Below, one piece after another: positions 38,395 through 47,331 of a stretch of DNA of 64,000 nucleotides. Origin of the DNA: Cognatundibacterium oligocarboniphilum (GTDB lineage: Bacteria; Pseudomonadota; Gammaproteobacteria; Burkholderiales; Burkholderiaceae_D). Position 1 is the stretch's first letter; each line of letters opens with the position of its first letter. The stretch spans positions 124,001 to 188,000 of the forward strand of contig NZ_JABXYJ010000004.1 of NCBI RefSeq assembly GCF_013377855.1, written 5' to 3'. Below the pieces are notes generated by a model that was given only the letters and a program-made list of their open reading frames with translations, searched no databases and was not told where the DNA came from. The position numbers were made by a program, and so were the translations under genes.

Positions 38395-39174
38395 ATGAAT
38401 CTGCCGACACAGCTGGTTTCCGGGACACATTCTGATCCACCACGGGTTGATGGTGCGCCATCCGGGCCGGCAGCGTGGCACTGGCGGCGTGAGCTGCAGG
38501 AATTTACCCGTTTTGTGCGCCGTCCGTGGCGCGGGCGGCCGCAGACGGGGCAACCGGCGAGGGTACAGGCCCGGCGCCTGTTGCTGATGCTGGCCCTGTG
38601 TTATGGCTTCATCCTGTGCATTGCCCTGCCGCTCAGTGCCGGATTGAGCTGGCTGGGGCTGGACAGCGACGAGGAGCCACTGTCATTTTTATTCTTTGTC
38701 ACGGCAGTCGGTATTGCACCGGTGATGGAAGAGCTGATTTTTCGCGCCGGTCTGCGTCAGGCCGCCTACACGCTGTTCATCGGCCCGCCGCTGATCGCCA
38801 GCATGATCGGCAGCTGGCCTCTGGTGCTGACGTTGGGCGGCTTTGGCACATTGTGCGCCATCATCGACCGGCTCTGGCAACACCGTTTGTCTGCCGGTGA
38901 ACTCCGCTTGCTGAAACTGCGTCGTGGGCGCCGCTTTCTGCACCGTTATCCGCTGATATTCTGGATCTACGCGATTGGTTTTGGCCTGACGCATATCCAT
39001 CATTTTTCTGCCGATGGCTGGCTGGTGCTGGCGTTGCCGCTGGCGGTGCTTGCCCAGACGTTTGCCGGTGTTGCGCTCGGCTACCTGCGCCTGCGTTACG
39101 GGCTGGTGCATTCGATGCTGCTGCATGCCCTGTACAATCTGACAGCCTGTGTGCTGGCGCTGATCATCGGCTGA
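38395..39174 (+). CDS. CPBP family intramembrane metalloprotease
   Basis: The 259-residue membrane protein belongs to the CPBP (Rce1-like/Abi) family. The catalytic glutamates are in EELIFR at residues 112-117, and histidines occur in LTHIHHF and in YGLVHSMLLHALYNL, the conserved metal- or water-binding segments. About six transmembrane helices are present. Substrates are unknown in bacteria. The first 60 residues are arginine- and proline-rich and predicted cytoplasmic. Confidence 0.85.
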   Translation: MNLPTQLVSGTHSDPPRVDGAPSGPAAWHWRRELQEFTRFVRRPWRGRPQTGQPARVQARRLLLMLALCYGFILCIALPLSAGLSWLGLDSDEEPLSFLFFVTAVGIAPVMEELIFRAGLRQAAYTLFIGPPLIASMIGSWPLVLTLGGFGTLCAIIDRLWQHRLSAGELRLLKLRRGRRFLHRYPLIFWIYAIGFGLTHIHHFSADGWLVLALPLAVLAQTFAGVALGYLRLRYGLVHSMLLHALYNLTACVLALIIG

Positions 39175-39333
39175 ATCGGTCATCGCCGGCACGACGCTGA
39201 GTATGGTATCGTGCTGCCCTGATGCACGTGTCAGTCCTTGTGCCGGGATGGTAAACTGCGCATTCCCCCAGAAAAACAGGAAGCAGCTGGCGCAACACTG
39301 ATATGGCGCACCAGCGCTTGCACCGATATTCTC

Positions 39334-40008
39334 ATGAACCAGCACCAATTCCCTCCGGAGCAGACCGAAGGCGTCTACCGCGCGATTCGCGAACGACGCG
39401 ATATGCGGCACTTTTTACCGGAGCCGGTACCGCCTGAGCAGTTATTGCGCTTCATCCGCGCTGCGCATCAGGCTCCCAGTGTCGGCTATATGCAACCCTG
39501 GCGCTTCTTGCGTATCACGGATGCCGGTCTGCGTCAGCAATTGTATGAACACGTGCAGCAGGAGCGCACCGCGACTGCCGGCGCGCTTGGTCAGCGGGCA
39601 GAAGAGTTCATGCGACTCAAGGTTGAGGGGATACGAAGTTGCGCTGAAGTGCTGGTGGTGGCCTTGGTGGATGGGCGCGAAAAATATATCTTTGGACGGC
39701 GCACCATGCCGGAGATGGACATGGCGTCAGCGTCATGTGCGATTCAGAATTTCTGGCTTGCAGCGCGTGCTGAAGGCATTGGTGTCGGCTGGGTATCGAT
39801 GTTTGATCCGGATGTAGTGCGCACACTGTGCCATATGCCGGAAGGCAGTGCGCCGTTGGCGTTGCTGTGTGTTGGCCAGGTCGCCGAGTTTTACGCTGCC
39901 CCCATGCTGGAAACCGAGGGCTGGGATCAGCATCGGGCGCTGAGCGAGTTATTGTACGATAACCGCTGGGGGCAACACTGCGATTCCCTGCTGGGGGACG
40001 TATCTTGA
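39334..40008 (+). CDS. bluB: 5,6-dimethylbenzimidazole synthase BluB
   Basis: BluB (224 aa) is an oxygen-dependent flavin destructase that cleaves reduced FMN to make 5,6-dimethylbenzimidazole, the lower ligand of cobalamin. Family segments visible are YRAIRERRDMRHFLPEPVP, HQAPSVGYMQPWRF and GWVSMFDPDVV. The ATG at 39334 gives the normal start; an upstream extension to 39238 has no family similarity. No other cobalamin genes are in the window. The next gene overlaps by four bases. Confidence 0.92.
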   Translation: MNQHQFPPEQTEGVYRAIRERRDMRHFLPEPVPPEQLLRFIRAAHQAPSVGYMQPWRFLRITDAGLRQQLYEHVQQERTATAGALGQRAEEFMRLKVEGIRSCAEVLVVALVDGREKYIFGRRTMPEMDMASASCAIQNFWLAARAEGIGVGWVSMFDPDVVRTLCHMPEGSAPLALLCVGQVAEFYAAPMLETEGWDQHRALSELLYDNRWGQHCDSLLGDVS

Positions 40009-40391
40009 ATGCCGGTTTCAGCGCGACCGAGCATGCCTGGCTACCCTTGCAGGATCCGCAGGAAATAGAAGCCTGGATGGATTTGCAAAGCCGCGAACTG
40101 CAACAGCTGATCGGGCAGAAACCGACACAGGGACAGGGCGTCTGTTTTACGCTGATCCACGGCGGGGAAATTTATCTGCATACCAATAGCGACGGCGACA
40201 TATTGCTGGACGTGACGCCGGAAGCGGAATGGGTGCAGCCGGTGCTGAGCGCGGTGACCGCTACTGCACCGCCGCGCGGGCAGATCTGGCTGCTGCAGGG
40301 ACATTTGCTGGTCCAGCTCCTGATTGGCTTGAACAGCCTGATTGCCTCCAGCCGGCTGGTGTTGCAGCACGCTTACCGCATACGCGGCTGA
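40005..40391 (+). CDS. Uncharacterised protein coupled to bluB
   Basis: I do not recognise this 128-residue protein. It starts with TTG overlapping the bluB stop (TTGA), with GGGGGA six to eleven bases upstream, so it is probably translated by coupling. The N-terminal half is polar and helical (EIEAWMDLQSRELQQLIGQ). The C-terminal half has a hydrophobic stretch (LLVQLLIGLNSLIASSRLV) that is borderline for a membrane helix. No enzyme motif is visible. Confidence 0.6.
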   Translation: MNAGFSATEHAWLPLQDPQEIEAWMDLQSRELQQLIGQKPTQGQGVCFTLIHGGEIYLHTNSDGDILLDVTPEAEWVQPVLSAVTATAPPRGQIWLLQGHLLVQLLIGLNSLIASSRLVLQHAYRIRG

Positions 40392-40444
40392 CGGTGCCGC
40401 TTTGCAGATCATTCGTGTCGGGTGAGGATCACAAAGGATAAGGT

Positions 40445-40819
40445 ATGGAATCTCTGATGCGCTCACCCGGCGAGACAGTGGCATGTCAGCTGGATGCTTA
40501 TAACGCGAAACAGCTGGAGCATTTCATCTCGTGCTGGGCCGAGGATGCCGAGTATTACGCGCATCCTGCCACCTTGCTGGCAAAGGGCAGGGCAGCGATC
40601 CGCGAGCGTCACCGGCAACGTTTTCTGGAGCCGGATTTACACGGACAACTGATCAGCCGGGTAGTGCTGGGACAGCAGGTGATTGATCATGAAATCGTGA
40701 TCCGGAATTTTCCGGAAGGTAAAGGTCATGTCGAAGTCGTCTGCATTTACCAGGTCGAGAACGGGCTGATTGCTAAGGCCTGGTTCCTGATGGGCACACC
40801 GGTTCTGGCGTCGCCGTAG
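40445..40819 (+). CDS. NTF2-like/SnoaL family protein
   Basis: The 124-residue protein fits the NTF2-like fold used by SnoaL cyclases, ketosteroid isomerases and many unknowns. It has an N-terminal helix pair (VACQLDAYNAKQLEHFISCW), DAEYYAHPATLLAKGRAAIRE and a final beta region (HVEVVCIYQVENGLIAKAWF). The ligand is unknown. The ATG has AAGGATAAGG upstream. It follows the bluB-coupled gene by 53 bases. Confidence 0.75.
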   Translation: MESLMRSPGETVACQLDAYNAKQLEHFISCWAEDAEYYAHPATLLAKGRAAIRERHRQRFLEPDLHGQLISRVVLGQQVIDHEIVIRNFPEGKGHVEVVCIYQVENGLIAKAWFLMGTPVLASP

Positions 40820-40918
40820 CCGGTTGCTGAGTTTGCGCTGCGTTCGGGTTGAGGTTGCTGGTGGCAAGCACCTGTGCCCGCCGCCGCGATGCTCACCGTG
40901 ACTGGCGTGATCGCTGTT

Positions 40919-42118
40919 TTACTGCACCACGCCATTGCGGTTAATCAGCACAATGCGCGAGCCACCGGCTTTTTTCACATTCACTTCCGCTTCGCTGGAA
41001 CCGTTGACCTTGATGCTGGCGGTGTCGAGCAACAGTTCTTTGGCGCGCAGGTCGCCGGAGCCATCCACCGTGGCGCTGAGATTTTTTGCATTGCCGCGCA
41101 GATGGCAGTTACCCGAGCCGTGCATCTGCAGCGCGATCACGGCCGCATTATCGAGTGCTGCCGAGACGTCGCCGGAGCCGGATAACTCGGCCTTCAGACT
41201 TTGCCGGACCGATTCAAAATTCAGATCGGCCGGGCCGTGGTTGGTCAGCACCACCTGATCGGCAAACAGTCTTTTCGCATCCACATCGCCGGAGCCAAAC
41301 ACCTGCAATTCCAGCAAGGCGACGTCGCCTTCAAGATTGGCATCGCCGGAACCATGCAGCTGGATCATGGCCTGTTCCATTTTCCCACCCTGCACCTGAA
41401 TGTCGCCAGAGCCGTTGGCATCGATTTGCAATTGCCGGATCTGCCCCTGCAACTGAATTCCGCCGGAGCCGTTCTGACTGACTTTGACGCTGGTATTGCG
41501 CAGGTCTTCGGCGCGTAGGTCGCCGCTGCCATGCAGCTCGATTTGCAGCGCTTCGCTGACCGTCATCATGCTGATATCGCCGGAGCCGCTGATGCGGATA
41601 TCGGCGCGGCTGGTGTGCAGCCGGTGCAGGTCAATGTCGCCGCTGCCGGAAGCTTTGACAGTCAGCGCATTGCTTTTGCCGTCGAGCCGCACATCGCCTG
41701 AGCTGTTTTGCTGGAGTGTGAACTGAGCAGTCTGCAAGTCATTGACTTCGATATCACCGCTGCCGTTTTGCTGCAGATTCTGCAAGGCCGGCATGGTGAC
41801 GTGGACGGTGCCGGGGTGGCTGTTCCAGGTAATGTGGTAAGACTGACGTTTACTGCGGATCAGCAGACAGTGGTTTTCCACCACGGTTTCGATTTCCGGC
41901 ACCAGATTGTCGTCGCCGCTGACTTCCACCGCCAGCTTGCTGCCGCGGTCGACGCGGACGTCGAAAAAAGTCTGATTTTCAATACTGTCAAAGTCTGTGA
42001 CCGGTCTGTTTTCTGTCACGATATGACCGCTGCCGCGGATGTCGTCGCCGTTGATCTGGACATCGCATCCGGCAAGCAGGAGGGGCAGCAGGCTGACCCA
42101 GGCGAATGATCTGAACAT
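40919..42118 (-). CDS. Lipoprotein with repeated GSGD motifs (DUF2807/GIN domain)
   Basis: This 399-residue lipoprotein has a signal peptide with lipobox LAGC at about residues 14-17. After a short head region it consists of about fourteen repeats of roughly 20 residues, each with GSGD or a variant (SSGD, GSGG, HGPAD, GSGN, GSSE) and flanked by alternating hydrophobic residues. This is the DUF2807/GIN pattern, a beta-helix coil per repeat, but about twice the usual number. The surface role is unknown. I used the ATG at 42118 because it places the lipobox correctly. Confidence 0.78.
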   Translation of the reverse strand: MFRSFAWVSLLPLLLAGCDVQINGDDIRGSGHIVTENRPVTDFDSIENQTFFDVRVDRGSKLAVEVSGDDNLVPEIETVVENHCLLIRSKRQSYHITWNSHPGTVHVTMPALQNLQQNGSGDIEVNDLQTAQFTLQQNSSGDVRLDGKSNALTVKASGSGDIDLHRLHTSRADIRISGSGDISMMTVSEALQIELHGSGDLRAEDLRNTSVKVSQNGSGGIQLQGQIRQLQIDANGSGDIQVQGGKMEQAMIQLHGSGDANLEGDVALLELQVFGSGDVDAKRLFADQVVLTNHGPADLNFESVRQSLKAELSGSGDVSAALDNAAVIALQMHGSGNCHLRGNAKNLSATVDGSGDLRAKELLLDTASIKVNGSSEAEVNVKKAGGSRIVLINRNGVVQ

Positions 42119-42383
42119 AATGGAAGTCGCGTTATAAAAAGAATCAATCAATTAATGAATAATAAACAAAACCGAAGTGTAGTCGTAAATCTGTCCGATT
42201 GCGCAATGCTTTGCGACAGACTGCAAAATCGCTGCCTTCAGCGGTGATTTGGAGGTGATTCGGCAGGAATTTCTGCTGACAGGCTTCCCATCTGCGGCTG
42301 GCGCTACTACACTGCCGGGTAACGTGTCTGAGTCGTAGCGGCTCGGACGATGAGAACAGGAATCCAGTGAATCATTCCGCTTT

Positions 42384-43025
42384 ATGAATACACGCCGCCA
42401 ACTTCTGAAAAGCAGCCTGCTTCTGACGGCTGCCGGTCTGTTCCGCCAGAATGTATTTGCCGCTGGCGCTGGCACCGACAACAGCAAAGCCGCTCAGCTG
42501 GAACCGCCGCCAGACCTGTTCGATTCGCAGGCGCTGGACATTGATTTCTGGGTCAAGCCGCGCACCCTCGATCTGGTACGGCCGCAATCGGGAGAGCGCA
42601 GCAAATTACTGTACTGGAAAGACGGCGACCTGATCGACAGCGCTTATCAGGAGTTGTGCCATCTGCTGCGCGATGTGAACGGCAAGAAAACCATGGCGAT
42701 GGATCCGAAATTACTCGAAACCCTGTGGGCGACCCAGGCATATGTCGCCCGTTTCGGTATGAACCGGCCGCTGGAAATTTTGTCCGGTTACCGCACACCC
42801 GAGTCAAATCGCCGTCTGATCGAACAGGGTGTTCCTGCCGCCAGAAAATCCCTGCACATGGATGGTCGGGCGGCAGATATCCGCATCGCGCAACTGCATG
42901 AAGAGGTACTGGGCGGACTGATCAGCAGTTTCCGTCAGGGGGGCGTCGGATTTTATTACCGCGCAACGGCCAATGGCGGCTGGATTCATACCGATACCGG
43001 CTTGCAGCGCAGCTGGAAGGGTTGA
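42384..43025 (+). CDS. YcbK-like (DUF882) peptidoglycan peptidase
   Basis: The 213-residue protein belongs to the DUF882/YcbK (MepK) family of M15-like zinc peptidases acting on peptidoglycan cross-links. The twin-arginine-like signal TRRQLLKSSLLL precedes a cleavage site near FAAG. Zinc ligands are in SGYRTPESNRRL, SLHMDGRAADIRI and GWIHTDTG (two His and one Asp expected). A terminator follows 48 bases after the stop. Confidence 0.88.
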   Translation: MNTRRQLLKSSLLLTAAGLFRQNVFAAGAGTDNSKAAQLEPPPDLFDSQALDIDFWVKPRTLDLVRPQSGERSKLLYWKDGDLIDSAYQELCHLLRDVNGKKTMAMDPKLLETLWATQAYVARFGMNRPLEILSGYRTPESNRRLIEQGVPAARKSLHMDGRAADIRIAQLHEEVLGGLISSFRQGGVGFYYRATANGGWIHTDTGLQRSWKG

Positions 43026-43072
43026 TGCCAGCGCCGCTGGAAAAAGCGGTAAAAAGGCTGAAAAAATTCGCT

Positions 43073-43104
43073 AAAAAAATCCCGGCATTGACCGGGATTT
43101 TTTT
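43073..43104. terminator. Bidirectional terminator
   Basis: Seven A then TCCCGG (43080-43085) pairs with CCGGGA then seven T (to 43104) around the loop CATTGA. It serves both the DUF882 gene and the convergent M16 peptidase gene. Confidence 0.92.
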
Positions 43105-43118
43105 ATGGTCAGCAAACA

Positions 43119-45908
43119 CTATTTGACATGGCTGCCTGCATCGGAGCTGGGAACCGTACCAAGCGCAGCGGCCTTGGCCTTGGCTTCGTCAAGCGCGATA
43201 TACACGCTCATCCTGGCAGGATCGATATAGCGGCGGAATGCCGAATTGACCTGTTCCAGCGTCAGTGCGCGCAGTTTGTCATCCATCGCCTGTGACCATG
43301 CCCACTGGCGCTGCAGGTACAGATTGCTGTTCCAGCCGTCAGCCAGCGCGGTATCGCTGGTTCGTCCCTGTACCCGTTGCTGCAACATGCCGGATTTTGC
43401 CTTCGCCAGTTCTTCTGCGGTGAAACCGTCTTTCAGGGCTTTGATCAGCTCTTCCCGGATCGCCTGTTCCAGCCTGGCCATATTTTGCGGGGCAGCGCTG
43501 GCATTGATGCTGAAACTGCCGACCGGGTCGATTTCACCTGCGCTGAGACTGGAGCCGCCGCCGTAAGACAGGCCGTCTTTCTGGCGGATGCGTTCCATCA
43601 GGCGCGAATTCATGCCGGAGCCACCGAACAGGTAATTAGCCATGCGCAGTGCCGGATAATCGTCATCGTTCTCCCGCAGCGCCAGTGTCAGGGCGCTGGC
43701 ATAGACCGCATTTTCCTTGTCCGGCATGTTGAACACGCGGCGTTCGGCAGGCGGGTCGGCGCGCCGGTTCACCATGCGGGTATAAGGGGCCGGGCTGTTC
43801 CAGCCGGCGAAGGCGGTCGCAATCGCGGCTTTAACGGCTTCGGTATCCATATCGCCCACAATCGACAGCTCGCCCTTGGACGCGCCGTAAAATTCGCGGT
43901 GGTAAGCCCGGATCTCGTCCAGCGTCACGGCGCGCAGATCGGCAATCGCTTCATCCAGTGTTTTCGGAGCGCGGAAATCGTCTTTGGGATAGACGTTGAA
44001 ATGCTGCGCCATCTCGCGGCCGATGATGGCGCCCGGTTCTTTGCGGGATGCTTCGAGTCCGACTAAGCTGCGTTCGCGCAATTGCCGGAATTCGTTTTCC
44101 GGGAAGCTGGCTTCCCGCAGCACATGCGCGACCAGCGCCAGCGCCGCCGGCAGATGCTGCCTGGTGGTCTGGAAGGAAAACAGGCCACCGCTCATTTTCA
44201 GTTTCGACATTTCATCGGCCAGCTGGGCGCGGTCGTACTTGCTGGTGCCGGTCGCGAGCAAGGCGCTGGCCAGACTGGCGACCGTGCTTTTGTTGCGCAG
44301 GCTTTGTTCATCGCCCCAGTGCAGGCTCAGCGAGACATTCACGGTTTCACCGCGGTTTTTCTTGGGCAGCAGGGCGACCTGCAGATGGCCGATGGTGCTG
44401 AGCTGGGTGCGGCGGTCGATGTTGGCCGGTGCCGGATCAAAGGCTTCGCCGCTCAGGGTGCCGGCTTTGGGCTGAAAGTCTTTCATGACTTCCGCCATGG
44501 TGGGCGCGGTGGGAATGTCTGCCCGCTGCGGTTTGTCTTCGGGAATGAACATGCCGACCGTGCGGTTGTCGCGCACCAGATAGCGTTTGGCCGCTGCGCT
44601 GACCTGTTCGGCGGTGATCTGATCGGTGTCGTCGCGGTCTTTGAACAGATAGCGCCAGTCGCCCATGGCGATGTATTCCGACAGGCTGATGCCGAGGGAT
44701 TCGTGGTTGTTCAGCATTTTTTCGTAGGAATTGGCGGTGTCGCGTTTGATGCGCGCCATTTCTTCTGCGGTCGGCGGATTGTTTTTAAACTCTTCAATGC
44801 CGGCCAGCAGCGCATCTCTGGCGGCTTCCGGCGATTCGCCTTTTTTGACGATCGCACCGATGATCGCCAGACCCGGTTCGACATAGCCCATGCTGCTGGA
44901 AAACACCTGAACCAGTTTGCCGGTTTCGACCAGTTGTTTGTGCAGGCGACCGTAGGGCGCGGTGGTCAGGATGCTGCGGGCAAAGCTGATGCCGTCACGG
45001 TCGGCATGCAGGCCGGCGGGCACTTTATAGCCGATCATGACAATCTGGATATCGCCGCTGCGGCGCACTGTAAAGCTGCGTTCGCCGTCCTGGGTCGGCT
45101 CAGTGGTCCAGAACTGCGGCAGGCTGCGTTGAGGTTTGGGGATCACGCCGAAGGCATGGTGTATCCATTGCAGCACCTTGCCGGTATCGAATTGTCCGGC
45201 CACCAGCAACACGGCATTATCCGGCTGGTAATAGGTGCGGTAAAACGCCTGCAGGTTGCCGATTTTGACGTGTTCGATGTCGCTGCGGTTGCCGATCGTG
45301 GCGTTGCCGTAGTGATGCCAGTCGTAGGCGACGCTCTGCATGCGTTTCATGAGCACGCTGCCGGGCGAGTTTTCGCCGCGTTCGTATTCGTTGCGCACCA
45401 CGGTCATTTCGGTGTCGAGGTCTTTTTGCGCGATGTATGAATGCACCATGCGGTCGGCCTCCATATCCAGCGCCCATTTCAGGTTATCGTCGTCGGCCTG
45501 AAACAGCTCGTAGTAATTGGTGCGGTCGGTGGTGGTGGTGCCATTCATGCGCATGCCGCGCCGGTTGAATTCTTCGGTGATGTTGCGGTGCGCCGGTGTG
45601 CCTTTGAACATCAGATGTTCCAGCAGATGCGCCATCCCGGTTTCGCCGTAGTTCTCCTGGCGCGACCCGACCAGGTAGGTCATGTTGACCGTCACGGTCG
45701 GTTTGGTATTGTCCGGCATCAGCAGCACTCGCAGGCCGTTCGGCAGGCGGTATTCGGTGATGCCTTCCACGCTGGTGATCTGCTGCATGCCTTGCGGCAG
45801 GTTTGCTGCCAGCAGCGCCGGTGTGGTGAATAGCAAAGCCCCGCCCAGCACCAGGGCGCGCAGGACAGGTTTCATGGATAAACGGGTAACAGCAAATGGT
45901 TGGGACAT
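43119..45908 (-). CDS. M16 family zinc metallopeptidase, exported
   Basis: The 929-residue protein has a signal peptide (about residues 12-35) and two M16 halves. The N-terminal half carries the inverted zinc motif HLLEH at 94-98 with a downstream VVRNEYERGEN glutamate region. The C-terminal half lacks HxxEH, as expected for the inactive half. The start at 45908 has CGGAAA eight to nine bases upstream; an internal ATG at 45875 is the alternative. It lies 41 bases downstream (in its own direction) of a copy of the 75-bp intergenic repeat. Confidence 0.92.
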   Translation of the reverse strand: MSQPFAVTRLSMKPVLRALVLGGALLFTTPALLAANLPQGMQQITSVEGITEYRLPNGLRVLLMPDNTKPTVTVNMTYLVGSRQENYGETGMAHLLEHLMFKGTPAHRNITEEFNRRGMRMNGTTTTDRTNYYELFQADDDNLKWALDMEADRMVHSYIAQKDLDTEMTVVRNEYERGENSPGSVLMKRMQSVAYDWHHYGNATIGNRSDIEHVKIGNLQAFYRTYYQPDNAVLLVAGQFDTGKVLQWIHHAFGVIPKPQRSLPQFWTTEPTQDGERSFTVRRSGDIQIVMIGYKVPAGLHADRDGISFARSILTTAPYGRLHKQLVETGKLVQVFSSSMGYVEPGLAIIGAIVKKGESPEAARDALLAGIEEFKNNPPTAEEMARIKRDTANSYEKMLNNHESLGISLSEYIAMGDWRYLFKDRDDTDQITAEQVSAAAKRYLVRDNRTVGMFIPEDKPQRADIPTAPTMAEVMKDFQPKAGTLSGEAFDPAPANIDRRTQLSTIGHLQVALLPKKNRGETVNVSLSLHWGDEQSLRNKSTVASLASALLATGTSKYDRAQLADEMSKLKMSGGLFSFQTTRQHLPAALALVAHVLREASFPENEFRQLRERSLVGLEASRKEPGAIIGREMAQHFNVYPKDDFRAPKTLDEAIADLRAVTLDEIRAYHREFYGASKGELSIVGDMDTEAVKAAIATAFAGWNSPAPYTRMVNRRADPPAERRVFNMPDKENAVYASALTLALRENDDDYPALRMANYLFGGSGMNSRLMERIRQKDGLSYGGGSSLSAGEIDPVGSFSINASAAPQNMARLEQAIREELIKALKDGFTAEELAKAKSGMLQQRVQGRTSDTALADGWNSNLYLQRQWAWSQAMDDKLRALTLEQVNSAFRRYIDPARMSVYIALDEAKAKAAALGTVPSSDAGSHVK

Positions 45909-45951
45909 AACATTTCCGATGGAAAAGCGTGACAGGTAAAAAATATACTGG

Positions 45952-46026
45952 GGGGAGTATCTAAAAAACCCTTTTACTCATAAGGACATCAGGTCGGTTT
46001 CGTCATAAATAAGGGGGAGTATCCGG
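45952..46026 (+). repeat. 75-bp dispersed intergenic element, copy 1
   Basis: This copy aligns without gaps to 56248-56322, with 54 identical positions of 75. Both ends carry GGGGAGTAT-type motifs (45952-45960 and 46013-46022). The left motif is part of TACTGGGGGGAGTA (45946-45959), a palindromic arrangement around a G-run. The copy lies 44 to 118 bases upstream of the M16 peptidase start. Confidence 0.7.
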
Positions 46027-46192
46027 ATATTCTGGTCAATTCTCCAGCAAATATTTCAGTAAATATCTCAGCAGGTATTTCAACATGCCGCGGTTCAGCC
46101 TGAGTTCAGTGCGGTAAGCATGGAGAACAATCAGGCAACAGCGATCACAAGGATTTGCATGTCGGGCGAGAGCCGGCTGGCTGGCGCGGAAG

Positions 46193-47020
46193 TCAGTCCT
46201 GAGACGGTAAGCGCACCAGGCGCTGGCTGCCGTTCCATTGCTGGCCGGGCAGCAATTGCACCGGACGCATTACCGCCGCTGCTTCCACGCACAGCATGCG
46301 CTGCTCGCCGCCGGGCTCCAGATCGGTAATTTTGACAGCGCCAGTGGCTCCCGGGTTCCATATCACCGCGTCAGGAAAGCCGATGCCCGTGATTTGCAGG
46401 CGCTGCTGCGGCTGCGCGAGGGTCAGCGTGGCAGGCACATTGGCGTAGATGCGGTCGGTTTCGCCGTTGATTTCCAGTGCCGGCGCGGTTTCAGGGCAAT
46501 GCTCCTGCCCGCTGACGGTATCGCGGTATTCTGTACCTTGCAGGCCGTGCAGCCGTGCCTGCCGGATGTCGGCGAGCGCCAGATAAGTGTGCAGCGCGCT
46601 GGTGAAACTGAACGCGGTATCACCGGTATTGCGCACCGAAAACGTCACTTCCAGCGCCTGACCCAGCACCCGCACCGTCAGTCCGGCTTCAAATACATGC
46701 GGCCAGAGCGTCAGGCTGGCGATATTTTCCTTCAGAGAAAAAACCGCCAGCGCAGCGCCGTCGCTGTCCGTCCACTGTTGTTGTAACTGCCAGTCGGCGG
46801 TGCGCGCAAAGCCGTGTTTCGGCAGCGCGCCGAGACCGGAAAACTGCGGAAAGATCAGCGGAATGCCGCCGCGGATGGCGATACCCTGGCGGAATGTCGA
46901 TGCCTTGCTCATGAACAATTGTTCGGTGCCGCTTGCCGGTATCCAGGAACACACGTGAGCGCCCTGATGGCAGATAGTCGTCGTGGCGCCGTCGGCTGCC
47001 GTCAATTGCAGAAACTCCAT
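46193..47020 (-). CDS. D-hexose-6-phosphate mutarotase (YeaD-like)
   Basis: The 275-residue protein is an aldose-1-epimerase-fold mutarotase of the YeaD type, interconverting anomers of hexose-6-phosphates. Segments LFMSKASTFRQGIAIRGGIP, FPQFSGLGALPKHGFAR (catalytic His) and TSALHTYLALADIRQ are typical. The ATG at 47020 gives the family N-terminus EFLQLTAADG; a 66-codon upstream extension is not supported. It is upstream of the M16 gene on the same strand but separated by the 75-bp repeat. Confidence 0.88.
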   Translation of the reverse strand: MEFLQLTAADGATTTICHQGAHVCSWIPASGTEQLFMSKASTFRQGIAIRGGIPLIFPQFSGLGALPKHGFARTADWQLQQQWTDSDGAALAVFSLKENIASLTLWPHVFEAGLTVRVLGQALEVTFSVRNTGDTAFSFTSALHTYLALADIRQARLHGLQGTEYRDTVSGQEHCPETAPALEINGETDRIYANVPATLTLAQPQQRLQITGIGFPDAVIWNPGATGAVKITDLEPGGEQRMLCVEAAAVMRPVQLLPGQQWNGSQRLVRLPSQD

Positions 47021-47331
47021 GAAATACGCATCCTCTCGGGTGGCTGAAAAAGGGGGAGCAGCTATTTTATGCCATGCACAGGGCGGCCGGCGGGAATCCT
47101 GCTGTTTAACTCCGGCACGGCAGATCGTTCGCGTTGCAGACAGCTTGCGCTGTTTTGCCGGTATAGCGGCTAATGCGCAACACCGGGCACGGTGGTGGCA
47201 AAAATAGCGGGCCGGCACCGGCAGTTTGCTGCGGCTTTTCGGCTAACATGCGGTGACGTATGCGCTGGCAGTGATGGTAAAAAGCCTGCTGCGCTGTTTT
47301 TTTCTATCCCCATGCCAGCAAAGGAAGACCG
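47021..47331. other. Divergent intergenic region
   Basis: This 311-base gap separates the divergent mutarotase and amidase genes and should hold both promoters. It is GC-rich; I see no good hexamer pair, operator or small gene. AAGGAAG before 47332 is the amidase ribosome-binding site. Confidence 0.4.

Noticed and set aside
39175-39333. Possible cobalamin riboswitch upstream of bluB
   Set aside because: I could not find the conserved B12 box or the surrounding core; the hairpin near 39288-39317 alone is not enough.
44082-45440. Long plus-strand frame opposite the M16 peptidase
   Set aside because: Antisense to a clear family member, low complexity in composition and no ribosome-binding site.
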